Shown here piece by piece: positions 54,160-63,973 of a stretch of 64,000 nt of DNA. The stretch's first letter is position 1. Every line of letters starts with the position of its first letter. The DNA is from DASRAA01 sp963814165 (GTDB lineage Bacteria; Acidobacteriota; Terriglobia; Terriglobales; Acidobacteriaceae), in assembly GCA_963814165.1 (NCBI GenBank), contig CAWFBW010000004.1, forward strand, positions 1 to 64,000. The letters run 5' to 3'. The notes under the pieces are model-generated. The model had not been told where the DNA came from. It did no database searches and saw only the letters and a list, made by a program, of their open reading frames with translations. Made by a program: the position numbers and the translations under genes.

Positions 54160-55139
54160 CTACGACATCAGCTTGCGCCGAACCAAGCCAGCAAGTCCGA
54201 TCACTCCCGAACGGAACAACAACAGGCTCGAGGGCTCCGGCGTTTGCGACCGGGTCCGACCAGCGGCGCCACGTCATCAATATAGTCGAAGCCGCCATTG
54301 ACGATGACGAGGTCGGGATGCGTGATGTCGTGCGACAGGCTGTAATCAATAAAAGTTAGTTCATTGCAACCGGCAACCAGCGCGTGGCCGTAACCGTCGA
54401 CCGCGCCCTGATCGAAATCGCAAGTCAATGGAGAACTGACCTGCAGATTGAGACCCATTTGATCCATCGTCCCTGTTTCGCCGTCGCCGAAGAACGTCAT
54501 CAGCCCGGTGAAGGGATCATAGATCAGGCCGTGCGCCGGCTGTACGCCAGTGTAAAGACGGTTCGTGAACCCAGTTGAAAGGTTAAACAGGCCCAGGTTT
54601 CCGAAACCGTTCGGGTTCCCATTCACGTAAAACACATTGCCATTCGGCGCGAACGCCACTTGCGTAATGCCATTCTCTGAGCCCGAAATGGCGGTCGTTG
54701 AACCTTGGGCGAGCGGAAGCGGGACCGTGTCAGGCGGCCCGCCGAAGTCGCTGGTGTAAAACTTAGTGCCACTGGGATCGAGCGCCAGGTGATACGAGTT
54801 TTGGTTCTGACCGTTGCTGCCCGGCGCCACCCCGATGTAGGATCCGTTTGATGGATCAACCTCATACACCTGTCCGGTGCCTTGCCCGCCAATCAACAAG
54901 TGTCCGTTTGGCGCGAAAATGATTCCGTCCGCACCCGGCGTACTTGCGAGCTTCGTCTGCGTTCCTAGCATCAGTGTTTGCGTATTCTGATCGTAGTTGA
55001 ACGCTATTTTCCAGACATTTTGGCCACCGTTGTAGGTGGTGTAGAACAGCGTTCCGTTGTACGTCTGATTCGCATAGGCGGCCAGACTTAATAGAAATGT
55101 TATTCCGACCACATACGCGAGTCTTCTCATCCAAATCAT
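54160..55139 (-). CDS. PEP-CTERM protein of beta-propeller type, frameshifted near the end
   Basis: A secreted protein of about 325 residues with a signal peptide (ending AAYA) and repeats resembling a beta-propeller or SMP-30-like sheet (FAPNGHLLIGG, FAPNGNVFYVNG, ALDPSGTKFY). In the present frame it ends at 54201 with a basic stretch. If one base is added after GGACCCGG near 54250, the frame reads TPEPSSLLLFRSGVIGLAGL then VRRKL, a complete PEP-CTERM tail (PEP, membrane helix, basic end), ending at 54160. ATG 55139 has AGGAGG upstream. PEP-CTERM sorting by exosortase is the family expectation. Loss of a G from a short G run would explain the break. Confidence 0.8.
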
Positions 55140-55622
55140 TCTCATCCTCCTGCTCCATTGCGAAAAAACTTAGGCGCCCTCTCCAAGATCCCGGTTAAGA
55201 CGGGTCCGAGGAAAGGAGTTGGTCAGCATGGAAACTGAGGGGGAGGTTTCAGATCCAGCCACGAACGACGACAATATGTTGCCCCGCATGCCTAAACGAG
55301 CCAAGATAAAACCCGTCTTATCAGATAGTTACACTACTAGTCACCGGGCGAGGCAAATTCGTTGGTCCCGGAGGGACTTTGCCTTTTGTGATTTTTCCAA
55401 ACTTCCCAGCACTACATGGAAGCCGTTGCGGCTTCATTTCGTGAATGCTCCGGATCGCATTGGTGAACGTGCTTCCTCGAAGCTCCGGACGCAAGCTCTC
55501 TGAATAGTCGACAAATTGTAATGCTCGTCAGGTGAGGTTGTGGGCAATACTACCCTTGGCACACTACAATGTGCGTGGGGCTGCGTCGCTTTAAGGCCCC
55601 CGATTCGCAAATCCGGCAAAAC
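55140..55622. other. Gap upstream of ppk, with one hairpin
   Basis: 483 bp without a firm gene. It holds the start region of the minus-strand PEP-CTERM gene and of ppk. A 94-codon frame from 55219 has a GGAG site but no recognisable sequence. The hairpin at 55351-55384 is the only clear structure. Confidence 0.5.
55351..55384 (+). terminator. Two-part hairpin with T run upstream of ppk
   Basis: Outer stem AGGCAAA/TTTGCCT, a one-sided internal loop, then inner stem GTCCC/GGGAC with a three-base loop, followed by TTTT. It lies 239 bp before the ppk start. It could end a short leader or small RNA transcript on the plus strand. Confidence 0.4.
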
Positions 55623-57812
55623 ATGGCTACCTCTACAAAAACAGCGCCCGCCAGGGCACGCCGTCCCCGCCTTCAGACAGGAACACACACCAAACCGGCA
55701 CCGCGCGAGCATCGCGGCATTTCGTTGGACGATCCCAGCCTCTTCATCAATCGTGAACTGAGCCTGCTGGATTTTCAGCGACGCGTGTTGGAAGAGGCGC
55801 AGGACGACTCCAACCCTCCGCTCGACCGTGTGATGTTTCTTTCGTTCGTCGGCTCCAACGTCGACGAGTTCTTCATGGTGCGCGTCGCCGGACTCAAACG
55901 GCAAATTGAACAAGGCGTCATCGATAGCGGTCCCGACGCCATGACGCCCGCTGAGCAGTTGCGCGCCATTCGAGCCTCGGTAATCCGCCTGAACCGCTCT
56001 GCACACGAGTGCTGGAGCAAGGACATCGTGCCCACCCTGCGGGAAGCGGGGCTGCGCATCGAGAACTTCGCCGACCTCTCGGAAGAACAGCAGGCGTTCG
56101 CAAACACCTATTTCCAGGACACTATCTTCCCAACGCTGACTCCGCTGGCCTTTGATCCTGGCCGCCCTTTCCCGCACATGTCGAACCTCAGTTTGAACCT
56201 GGCCGTGGTATTGCGGGATGCCCAGGGAATCGAGCATTTTGCGCGGGTCAAGATACCCGACACGCTGCCGCAACTGGTTCCGGTAACAGTTGCCGCCAAG
56301 TCCAAGAGCCGTGGCAAGGTCATCCAGAAAGAACAGGTGTTTGTCTGGATCGAGCAACTGGTGACTGCCAACCTGTCAGCACTCTTCCCTGGAATGGAGA
56401 TTGTGGAGGCGCATCCCTTCCATATCACGCGTGATGCCGATGCTGATATTACGGATCTCGAAGCCGGCGATCTCATGGAATCGGTGGAAGAAGGCGTTTT
56501 CCAGCGGCGCTTTGCCGATGTCGTCCGGGTGGAAATCAACGAGACCATGTCAGCTTCCGTGCTTGAAATCCTCGTGACCAACCTGGAGCTCGACCGCGAC
56601 GACATTTACAAGATCAATGGACCGCTGTCCCTGGTCCGGGTGCGCGGCCTGGCTCGCCTCGATCGGCCCGACTTGAAGTATGCGCCGTTCGTGCCGGCAC
56701 TGCCGACACCACTGTTGCAGGAGGAAGACGAGGATATTTTCGCGACCATCCGCCGCGGAGACATCTTGTTTCACCAGCCTTTCGATTCTTTTCAGCCGAT
56801 CGTCGGCATGCTGCGAAAGGCCGCTAGCGATCCCAACGTGCTGGCCATCAAGATCACGCTCTACCGCGTAGGCCGCAACGCGCCTGTGGTGGATGCGCTA
56901 TTGGAAGCCGCGGAGAACGGCAAGCAGGTTGCCGTGCTGCTCGAATTGAAAGCCCGCTTCGATGAAGAAAGCAACATCGGCTGGGCCCGCAAGCTGGAAG
57001 AATACGGCGTTCATGTGGTGTATGGCCTGATGGGGCTGAAAGTACACTGCAAGGCGGCGCTCATCGTGCGCAAAGAAGGCGACGTCATCCGCCGTTACGC
57101 CCACCTCGCCACCGGCAATTACAATTCCGTGACCGCTCAGCTTTATACCGACGTCGGCATGCTTACCTGCGATCCTGACATCGGCGCCGACTGCAGTGAC
57201 CTTTTCAACTTTCTGACCGGTTACTCTGCGAAATCGAAATACCGAAAGCTTCTGGTCGCGCCCAACTCGCTGCGCCAACGTTTCGAGGAACTGCTGCAAC
57301 GCGAGATCGATCATCAGAAAGCGGGACGGCCGGCGCGGCTCATCCTCAAGATGAATTCGCTGGTGGACCGCAAAATGATCCAGTTGCTCTACCAGGCATC
57401 GCAGGCTGGCGTGAAGGTTGACCTGCTGGTGCGCGGCATTTGCTGCCTGCGCGCCGGGCTACCGGGGGTGAGTGACAACATCAAGGTCACGAGCATCGTC
57501 GGCCGCTTTCTGGAACACAGCCGCATCTTTTACTTCCGCAATGGCGGCGACGAGGAAATCTACCTGGGCAGTGCCGACCTCATGCCGCGCAACCTCAATC
57601 GTCGCGTGGAAGTGCTCTTCCCGGTCGAGGACAAAGGCCTGGTCCGCACTCTGAAGGAAGACATCCTGGGCACGTACTTGAAGGACCAGGCGAAAGCCCG
57701 CCACATGCAGCCCGATGGCAAATATGTCCGCGACGCAAATTGGCAGAAGAAGAGTGCTCTGAACAGCCAGGAGACATTTATCGTTCGAGCCAGCAAACGC
57801 TCCCGGAAGTGA
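55623..57812 (+). CDS. ppk1: Polyphosphate kinase 1
   Basis: A 729-residue enzyme that makes polyphosphate from ATP. The N-terminal region (PSLFINRELSLLDFQRRVL) precedes the helical N2 domain (HPFHITRDADADI). The two phospholipase-D-like C domains hold the catalytic histidines in LKVHCKAALIV and EHSRIFYFRNGG. The first residues are basic and flexible (AP, RARRPRLQ). ATG 55623 is chosen over 55569; either may be right. It stands alone. Confidence 0.93.
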   Translation: MATSTKTAPARARRPRLQTGTHTKPAPREHRGISLDDPSLFINRELSLLDFQRRVLEEAQDDSNPPLDRVMFLSFVGSNVDEFFMVRVAGLKRQIEQGVIDSGPDAMTPAEQLRAIRASVIRLNRSAHECWSKDIVPTLREAGLRIENFADLSEEQQAFANTYFQDTIFPTLTPLAFDPGRPFPHMSNLSLNLAVVLRDAQGIEHFARVKIPDTLPQLVPVTVAAKSKSRGKVIQKEQVFVWIEQLVTANLSALFPGMEIVEAHPFHITRDADADITDLEAGDLMESVEEGVFQRRFADVVRVEINETMSASVLEILVTNLELDRDDIYKINGPLSLVRVRGLARLDRPDLKYAPFVPALPTPLLQEEDEDIFATIRRGDILFHQPFDSFQPIVGMLRKAASDPNVLAIKITLYRVGRNAPVVDALLEAAENGKQVAVLLELKARFDEESNIGWARKLEEYGVHVVYGLMGLKVHCKAALIVRKEGDVIRRYAHLATGNYNSVTAQLYTDVGMLTCDPDIGADCSDLFNFLTGYSAKSKYRKLLVAPNSLRQRFEELLQREIDHQKAGRPARLILKMNSLVDRKMIQLLYQASQAGVKVDLLVRGICCLRAGLPGVSDNIKVTSIVGRFLEHSRIFYFRNGGDEEIYLGSADLMPRNLNRRVEVLFPVEDKGLVRTLKEDILGTYLKDQAKARHMQPDGKYVRDANWQKKSALNSQETFIVRASKRSRK

Positions 57813-57885
57813 TCTGAGCTGGGGAAACTCAGCCATCAAAGTGGTGTCTATAGTGTATGTGGGGCTGCAGCCCTAGAAATCCGAC

Positions 57886-59649
57886 ATGTCTCTCCTGTCT
57901 GGCACGATGCGGCGCGACGATCAGCAGTTGATTCGCGCGGTTAGCTGGGCGTTAACGACCCTGCTCACAACGCTCGCCTTCGCGACGGGCATTAGCGGAT
58001 TTACCATCGAAACGCGGGCGCAGTCTCCGGATACGATTCAGGTGTACTCCAGCCCATCAACCGCTACGACGCCGGCTTCGATCGAAAGGTTCACTCTAAC
58101 CGGCACGGTCGTTGATTCCGTCACTGGCGAGCCCATCCGCAAGGCACTGGTGCAGGTCTACTCCGGCCAAAGGCGGATGACCTTCAGCGGCGACGATGGC
58201 CGCTTTCAGTTGGAGGGCATTCCGCCAGGATCTTATTCGGTCTCAGCGCAAAAGCCCGGTTATTTCAGCCAGCAGGAGTTGCTTCGCGGCGGTGCGCCCC
58301 CGGTGGAGGTCGGCCCCAAATCGAACTCCACGATCGTCAAACTGACGCCCGAAGCCATCCTTTCCGGCAAAGTCACCACCACCTCCGGGGTTCCGCTCGA
58401 GCACGTCTCACTTCATCTGAATTACATCGAGATTCGCGAGGGGCGGCGCCGCTGGGACTTCAAGGGCATTGCCATGACCGACGAGGACGGTCGCTACCGC
58501 TTCGCCAATCTTCGTCCGGGAGACTACTATCTCAGCGCAGCGCCCTATACTCCGCTGCCCGACACGGTGCTTGAGCCCGACGAGCCGCCCAAGGCCGGCT
58601 ACGCTGGAGCGTACTATCCCGGCGTACCCGACCTCGCTTCCGCTTCGCCGCTGCAGCTCGCCGCCGGCGAACAGAGCGAGGCGAACCTCACGCTCAGCGA
58701 AGTGCCCGTGTACGCAATTTCCGGAACGGTTAGCGGGTACGCACCCAATCAGGGAGTCGCGCTGCAGGTGTTCGACCAATCGGGCGTGCAGGTTGACCAG
58801 GGTATACAGTTCAGCGCGGAGAATGGGCGCTTCGACGTGCATCCCCTTGCCGCGGGGAACTATGTAATCAAAGCTTTTTCTTCACTGGGCCCTAACCAGA
58901 CCGTGCGGGCCGAAGCCCGCACCACTCTCACTGCCGACCTCCATAACCTTCATCTTGCCTTGGCACCCGCTCCGTCTATCCCGGTCGTGGTGCAAATGGA
59001 TCCTGCGGCCCAGCGCCCGAAGAATGCAGCTGCTTTCAGAAGTTCAGCCAACGCAGGCCCGCCGGTAACGGTCCGCCTTACCGGCGCCGGACCGGGTACG
59101 AACGAAGCCTACGCGTCCTTTGACAGCCCCGACAATCCTCGAACCCTGTCCCTTCGCAACGTCGAAGCCGGTCGCTACACCGCTGTCATCGACACCCGCG
59201 AAGGCTGGTACGTGGCTTCCGCCGAATACGGCCAGACCGACCTGCTGACGGATGACCTCGTGCTCACACCGGGCGCCCCTCCGCTGTCGATAAACATCGT
59301 GTTGCGCAACGACAGCGCATCGCTCACGGGCACCGTTCACGCGCCCGATTCGTTCACCGGCAACGCCACGATCATCGCCGTGCCGGAGCGTTCCACCAAG
59401 GTTTCTCCCGCGCGCGGTTATTGGTACCCTTCTCGAGACAAGAACAGTCCGCCCCCGGAATTCAGCATCGATGGACTCGCCCCGGGCGACTACCTCCTCT
59501 ACGCCTTCGACCACGCTGAAGGGCTTGAATATGCGAACCGAGACGTAATGCAGAACTACCTCTCGCAGGCCGTACACGTTTCGCTTTCGCCCAACCAGCG
59601 GGCCAAAGTGACGCTGGAACTGATCCACACCGGGGAGGACGTCAATTGA
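57886..59649 (+). CDS. Carboxypeptidase-regulatory-like surface protein
   Basis: A 587-residue exported protein with a signal peptide or signal anchor (about 17-45, ending TRAQS). Several carboxypeptidase regulatory-like/CNA-B-type beta-sandwich repeats follow: VVDSVTGEPIRKALVQV, FQLEGIPPGSYSVSA, YRFANLRPGDYYLSA and FSIDGLAPGDYLLYA. Such proteins are abundant in Acidobacteria, often beside a related copy, as here. Role unknown (adhesion or sugar binding are guesses). The 3' end overlaps the next gene by 4 bp. Confidence 0.82.
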   Translation: MSLLSGTMRRDDQQLIRAVSWALTTLLTTLAFATGISGFTIETRAQSPDTIQVYSSPSTATTPASIERFTLTGTVVDSVTGEPIRKALVQVYSGQRRMTFSGDDGRFQLEGIPPGSYSVSAQKPGYFSQQELLRGGAPPVEVGPKSNSTIVKLTPEAILSGKVTTTSGVPLEHVSLHLNYIEIREGRRRWDFKGIAMTDEDGRYRFANLRPGDYYLSAAPYTPLPDTVLEPDEPPKAGYAGAYYPGVPDLASASPLQLAAGEQSEANLTLSEVPVYAISGTVSGYAPNQGVALQVFDQSGVQVDQGIQFSAENGRFDVHPLAAGNYVIKAFSSLGPNQTVRAEARTTLTADLHNLHLALAPAPSIPVVVQMDPAAQRPKNAAAFRSSANAGPPVTVRLTGAGPGTNEAYASFDSPDNPRTLSLRNVEAGRYTAVIDTREGWYVASAEYGQTDLLTDDLVLTPGAPPLSINIVLRNDSASLTGTVHAPDSFTGNATIIAVPERSTKVSPARGYWYPSRDKNSPPPEFSIDGLAPGDYLLYAFDHAEGLEYANRDVMQNYLSQAVHVSLSPNQRAKVTLELIHTGEDVN

Positions 59650-61290
59650 TCGCGCGCCTCCTGTGTGTCGTGGTGCTCTCGCTGGCGGCCTTGGCCCAAG
59701 CCTCCCCGCCCGCGAAATCGTCAGACGACTTCCGAATGTCGGGCGTTGTGGTGGACTCGATCACCGGGCAGCCGTTGAGCGGGGTAAAAGTGTCCATTTA
59801 CGTCTCGGAAAGACCCGAGATTTCTCACCAGATGCATACCGGCGCCGACGGCCGATTTGCCTTCACCGGTTTGCCGGCAGGCAAGTACACGCTCATCGGC
59901 AGCGCACTCGGATACCGGGCGCAGGGTCCGCATCAACGAGGCGACTACTTCATTGGAGTCGCCGTTGGTCCCAATCTTGATTCCGAAAACATCATGTTTC
60001 ACCTGGTGCGTGACGCCCATATCGAAGGCACCGTCACCGACGATGACGGTGAGCCTGTTCGCAGCGGCAACGTTGCACTGTATCAGCGCACCCACGATGC
60101 TGGCCGCCAGCAGACGACGCAGGTCAGCAATGCTGCCACCGACGATCGCGGCCACTACCTTTTCAGCCACCTCGCGCCCGGAACGTATTTCGTGGCGGTG
60201 TCGGCGCGCCCCTGGTACGCGCAATATCCTAATCCCGGCGAGCCTGCGCCCGATGCTGACAATGCCGCTCGCATCGCAGAGGAACGCGCGCCACTCGAAG
60301 TCGCCTATCCCATGACGTTTTACCCGTCGGCGGAGGAATCGTCGGGCGCTACCCCAATCGTCCTGCACGCCGGCGATCGCGTCACCGCCGACGTTGCCGT
60401 GCGAGCAGTGCCCGCTGTTCATCTGCGCATCAGGACCGGCGATGCGGAGGGGCAAAGATCCGGCGGTCGCGGGTTCCCGCGTGTTTCGCAGCGCATCTTC
60501 GAGGGGACGCTGGTCCCGGTGATGTCGTCGCAGGGATACAGCGCAAGCTCGGGCGTGTACGAATACACCGGCATCGCGCCCGGCCACTACGTCATCGAAA
60601 TGCCCGACGCCAGCGGCAAGGGCCGCGTCGGATGGTACAAGGAGATGGACCTGTCGGGCACCGTTGAGCTGGATGCTGCGGAGAATCCGCCGCTCGCCTC
60701 GGTCACTGGAGTGCTGTCGTTCGACGGCCCGCAAGCGCCCGCCTGGCAAGATGTATGTGGTGCTCGCCAATCGCGCCAGCACTGAGACCTTTGCCGCTGA
60801 AGTCACGCCCAAGGGCACGTTCGACTTCAGCGAAATGGAAATTCGCCCCGGAACCTACGACGTGCTGCTGAATGTCGCGCAAGATTTCCAGGTCAGGTCC
60901 CTGCAAGCCCGCGGGGCGCGCGTCAGCGGGCAGAGCCTGATCATCAGCGGAGGCAGCGTACAACTCGCGATCACTGCCACTCACGAGCTGACGCACATTA
61001 CCGGCACGGTGGTGCATGACGACAAGTCCTACGCGGGAGCGATGGTGCTTCTCGTACCCGCGAACCCCGCCAGCAACCTCACACTCTTTCGCCGCGACCA
61101 GAGTGACAGCGACGGAACCTTCAATCTGCGCGAAGTACTTCCCGGCACTTACACGGCGATCGCGCTCGAGAACGGCTGGGACCTCGACTGGGCCAATCCC
61201 GCCACGCTCCAGCCGTTCCTGAAGAATGGCACGCCTGTCGAGGTCTCCGGCGAAAGCAAGGTCAGCATCAAGGTCCAACTGCAGCGTTGA
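59646..61290 (+). pseudogene. Carboxypeptidase-regulatory-like surface protein, one frameshift
   Basis: The sequel to the preceding gene and its homologue: a signal peptide (ending AQAS), then VVDSITGQPLSGVKVSI, FAFTGLPAGKYTLIG, YLFSHLAPGTYFVAV, TLPGTYTAI-like VLPGTYTAI near the C-terminus. The frame breaks at about 60742: GPQAPA is followed in the next frame by GKMYVVLANRAS. An extra T in GCCTGGCAAG accounts for it. Without the break the product has about 548 residues. Because the rest is intact, an assembly error is likely. It is coupled to the previous gene by a 4-bp overlap. Confidence 0.8.
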
Positions 61291-61293
61291 GCG

Positions 61294-61836
61294 CTACTTG
61301 GAAGCCGGCGCTGCCGCTGCGGGCGGCAGGTCCGAGCTCCAGGTATCCACGATGCACTTCCAGTTTCCGTCGGCCTGCTTCTTCCAGATCTCGACCATCT
61401 TCCCGTTGTCGTTGACCGGCTTGCCGCTGGCGTCGTCCCACGACATTTGATAAGTCCCGTACAGGTAAGCGATGTCTCCCGATTTCGCCACTTCGACTTT
61501 CGTCGGCTCCCACCCGATGACAACGTTCGGCATGGCGAACAATTCGCCAATCACCTTGCCGATGCTCTCCTTGCCGTTCACTGTCTTGCCGTTGGGAGGC
61601 AGGATTACGGCGTCGTCGGAATAGAAGGCCATCCAGTCCTCAACTTTGCGCGATTTCGCGGCGTTGACCCAAAGCGCATCGGCCTTGCGGACGGCGGCTT
61701 CGTCCGCAGCCCGAGTGTCCGGCGCCGGCGTTGACGCAGAGTTGCAAGCCGTGAGCCCCAGTAATACGGTTAATCCCACTAAACTCAATACGCTCAACTT
61801 TGCGGCTGACTTGCGCGCGATTTGTTGGACCTTCAT
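61294..61836 (-). CDS. DUF4440/SnoaL-like lipoprotein
   Basis: A 180-residue lipoprotein. The lipobox is LTAC with the acylated Cys at 31, after a hydrophobic signal. The mature part is a DUF4440-type NTF2-like barrel (AVRKADALWVNAAKSRKVED, FYSDDAVILPPNGKTVNGKE, WKCIVDTWSSD). Role unknown. It is convergent with the surface-protein gene, with 3 bp between the stops. Confidence 0.85.
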   Translation of the reverse strand: MKVQQIARKSAAKLSVLSLVGLTVLLGLTACNSASTPAPDTRAADEAAVRKADALWVNAAKSRKVEDWMAFYSDDAVILPPNGKTVNGKESIGKVIGELFAMPNVVIGWEPTKVEVAKSGDIAYLYGTYQMSWDDASGKPVNDNGKMVEIWKKQADGNWKCIVDTWSSDLPPAAAAPASK

Positions 61837-61977
61837 TTGTCACAACTCCTGTGAGATTGTTTTTGCAGCCACGCGAATATACCAGAGCGACACTGGAATT
61901 TCGACGGTCCGGCAACGCTCCGCTGTCTACTTCACTGCTAGAGCAGTTTAAGAAATTCTGTAGCCGATGTGCGGACG

Positions 61978-62001
61978 GGTAGAGCCGAGCTTCAGCTCGG
62001 C
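61978..62001. repeat. REP-like hairpin
   Basis: GGTAGAGCCGAGC-TTCA-GCTCGGC. The left flank GGTAGAGC(C/T)GA is shared with the reverse strand of the fourth hairpin of the 35.2 kb cluster (35188-35211), which ties them to one dispersed family. Confidence 0.6.
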
Positions 62002-62104
62002 GTCCACGCTTTGTTTTTGATGCATGAGCCGGCTTCAGACGGCGGCACAAAACCTGCACTGCGACTACGCCAAAAAATCATCTGGTCTAGAATGAAGGGT
62101 TCCC

Positions 62105-63298
62105 ATGCCCGCATCTACTGTCACTTCGACTACGACCGCAGCCAAGCTTGAACCCGTCCCCATGCTCGACCTGAAGCGGCAATACGCGTCCATCAAAGAC
62201 GATGTCACCGCTGCCGTCGAACGTGTTCTGACCACCCAATACCTCATCGGCGGTCCTGAACTCGATGCCTTCGAGAAAGAGTCTGCCGCGTATCTCGGCG
62301 CAGGCGCCTGCCTGGGTTGCGCCTCGGGCACCGACGCGCTGTGGCTGGCGATGGCCGCTGCGGGCGTGAAACCCGGGGACCGTGTCGTTACCAGCCCCTT
62401 CACCTTCTTTGCTTCCGCCAGTTCCATCACGCGCTGCGAAGCGACGCCGGTATTCGCCGACATCGAAGCTGCGACCTTCAATCTAAATTCGGCGGCGGTA
62501 GAACAGGCCATTGCGACTTCAGTGGCCGTGAAGGCCATCATGCCCGTCCACCTCTACGGCCAGTGCGCCGATATGGATGTTTTCACCGCGATCGCCAAGA
62601 AGTACGGCATCGCCATCATTGAAGATGCGGCGCAGGCATTCGGCGCAAACTGGCGGGGCAAGAAGGCCGGAACGCTCGGCGCTGCGGCAGCGTTCAGCTT
62701 CTATCCCACCAAGAACCTCAGTGCGGCGGGCGACGCGGGTGCAGTTTCGACCGACGACGAGGAGTTGGCGGCGCGTGTTCGCCGACTTCGCAATCACGGC
62801 AGCCGTCAGCGTTACTACCACGAGGAGATCGGCTGGAACAGCCGCCTCGACGCGATACAAGCAGCGGTATTGCGCGTGAAGCTGAAGCACATCGACCACT
62901 GGAACGCCCGCCGCCGTGAAGTCGCCGCGCGATATGAATCACTGTTCGCCGCAACCGGCCTCGTCAAGCCAAACGCGGTCACCGTGGATGCGCAAACTCC
63001 GATCGCCCTGCTGCAGACCCGCCCCGAAGCCTTTCACATCTACCACCAGTACGTCATCCGGGCGCACCGCCGCGATGAACTGCGGACTCTCCTCACTCAA
63101 CGGGGAATCGGCTCCGAAATCTACTACCCTGTCCCGCTGCACTTGCAGCAAAGCTTCGCCTACCTGGGCTATAGAGCCGGAGACTTCCCTGAATCGGAAC
63201 GCGCCGCCCGCGAAGCCCTGGCGCTGCCAATCTTCCCAGAACTGCGAGAAGACGAGCAGGAGCGCGTAGTCGCGGCCGTTGCGGATTTCTACCGCTAG
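62105..63298 (+). CDS. DegT/DnrJ/EryC1/StrS aminotransferase
   Basis: A 397-residue PLP-dependent sugar aminotransferase. Family signatures: CASGTDALWLAMAAAG, VTSPFTFFASASSITR, PVHLYGQCADMD, IIEDAAQAFGA and the aldimine lysine in FYPTKNLSAAGDAG. The C-terminal PVPLHLQQSFAYLGY completes the fold. It makes amino-sugars for cell-surface polysaccharide. No other sugar genes are adjacent in this window. The open frame begins at ATG 62105. Confidence 0.92.
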   Translation: MPASTVTSTTTAAKLEPVPMLDLKRQYASIKDDVTAAVERVLTTQYLIGGPELDAFEKESAAYLGAGACLGCASGTDALWLAMAAAGVKPGDRVVTSPFTFFASASSITRCEATPVFADIEAATFNLNSAAVEQAIATSVAVKAIMPVHLYGQCADMDVFTAIAKKYGIAIIEDAAQAFGANWRGKKAGTLGAAAAFSFYPTKNLSAAGDAGAVSTDDEELAARVRRLRNHGSRQRYYHEEIGWNSRLDAIQAAVLRVKLKHIDHWNARRREVAARYESLFAATGLVKPNAVTVDAQTPIALLQTRPEAFHIYHQYVIRAHRRDELRTLLTQRGIGSEIYYPVPLHLQQSFAYLGYRAGDFPESERAAREALALPIFPELREDEQERVVAAVADFYR

Positions 63299-63973
63299 AC
63301 AGCTTGAACAAAAAGGCGCACGCCCGGTGGGGGCGGAGGCTGGTTTCAGGAATAACTGAGTTGGGGAAAGACGTGAAGAAAAATCGTGGTGGAGAAAAAA
63401 CTTTAGTAACCAAAAAATTCCTGAAGTGAGAAGAGGCGGGAAGCAAGGCGGTCGCGGATTGCACGGATGTACACGGATCGGAATTGAGGAACGACCGCGT
63501 TCATCGCGTAGGCACGACAGGAATGGGAGAGGTGAAACAACCCGGATTACATGTGAGATGGCGATGGCACAACAGCGATCCGGGAAGCTGGCTAGGAGAA
63601 GTCAGATTTCGAGCTGGCAACCAATTGTGATTTGTCGCTGTGCTCCCCTCGCCAACAACGGATCGAATGGACCGCAAGTCGACTCATTGAACGCGAAGAG
63701 GCAGGAGCAGTGAAAATGCTCCGGGATCGACTGAGAGACTGAAATAAACGTTCGTACTCTGGGTTGAAGTGTTTAATAGTTTCTCTTTTCCCGATGAAAC
63801 AAAGCAGGCACTAAGTGCTAACACCTTGGTGGCGTATGAGCGGCTCAAATTGGTGAGAAGATTTATTTACTGCAATTGCAGCGAATCAGTATATAGTGTT
63901 TTCGATTTCCGCCTTCTTTGCGGGCTGCTGGTGCGTTTTTCGTTGCCATGCACTTATCCAAGGAGAATCTCCC
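63299..63973. other. Long gap before the last gene
   Basis: 675 bp without a firm gene; the open frames present have no ribosome site and look spurious. It holds a repeat motif (63376-63412) also found at 32324-32360, a run GCGGATTGCACGGATGTACA resembling common acidobacterial intergenic repeats, and near the end an AT-rich promoter-like stretch (TTTACT, 18 bases, TATATA). Confidence 0.5.

Noticed and set aside
55219..55503. A 94-codon frame in the gap upstream of ppk
   Set aside because: It has a GGAG site but composition is not coding-like, and it runs through the hairpin at 55351-55384.
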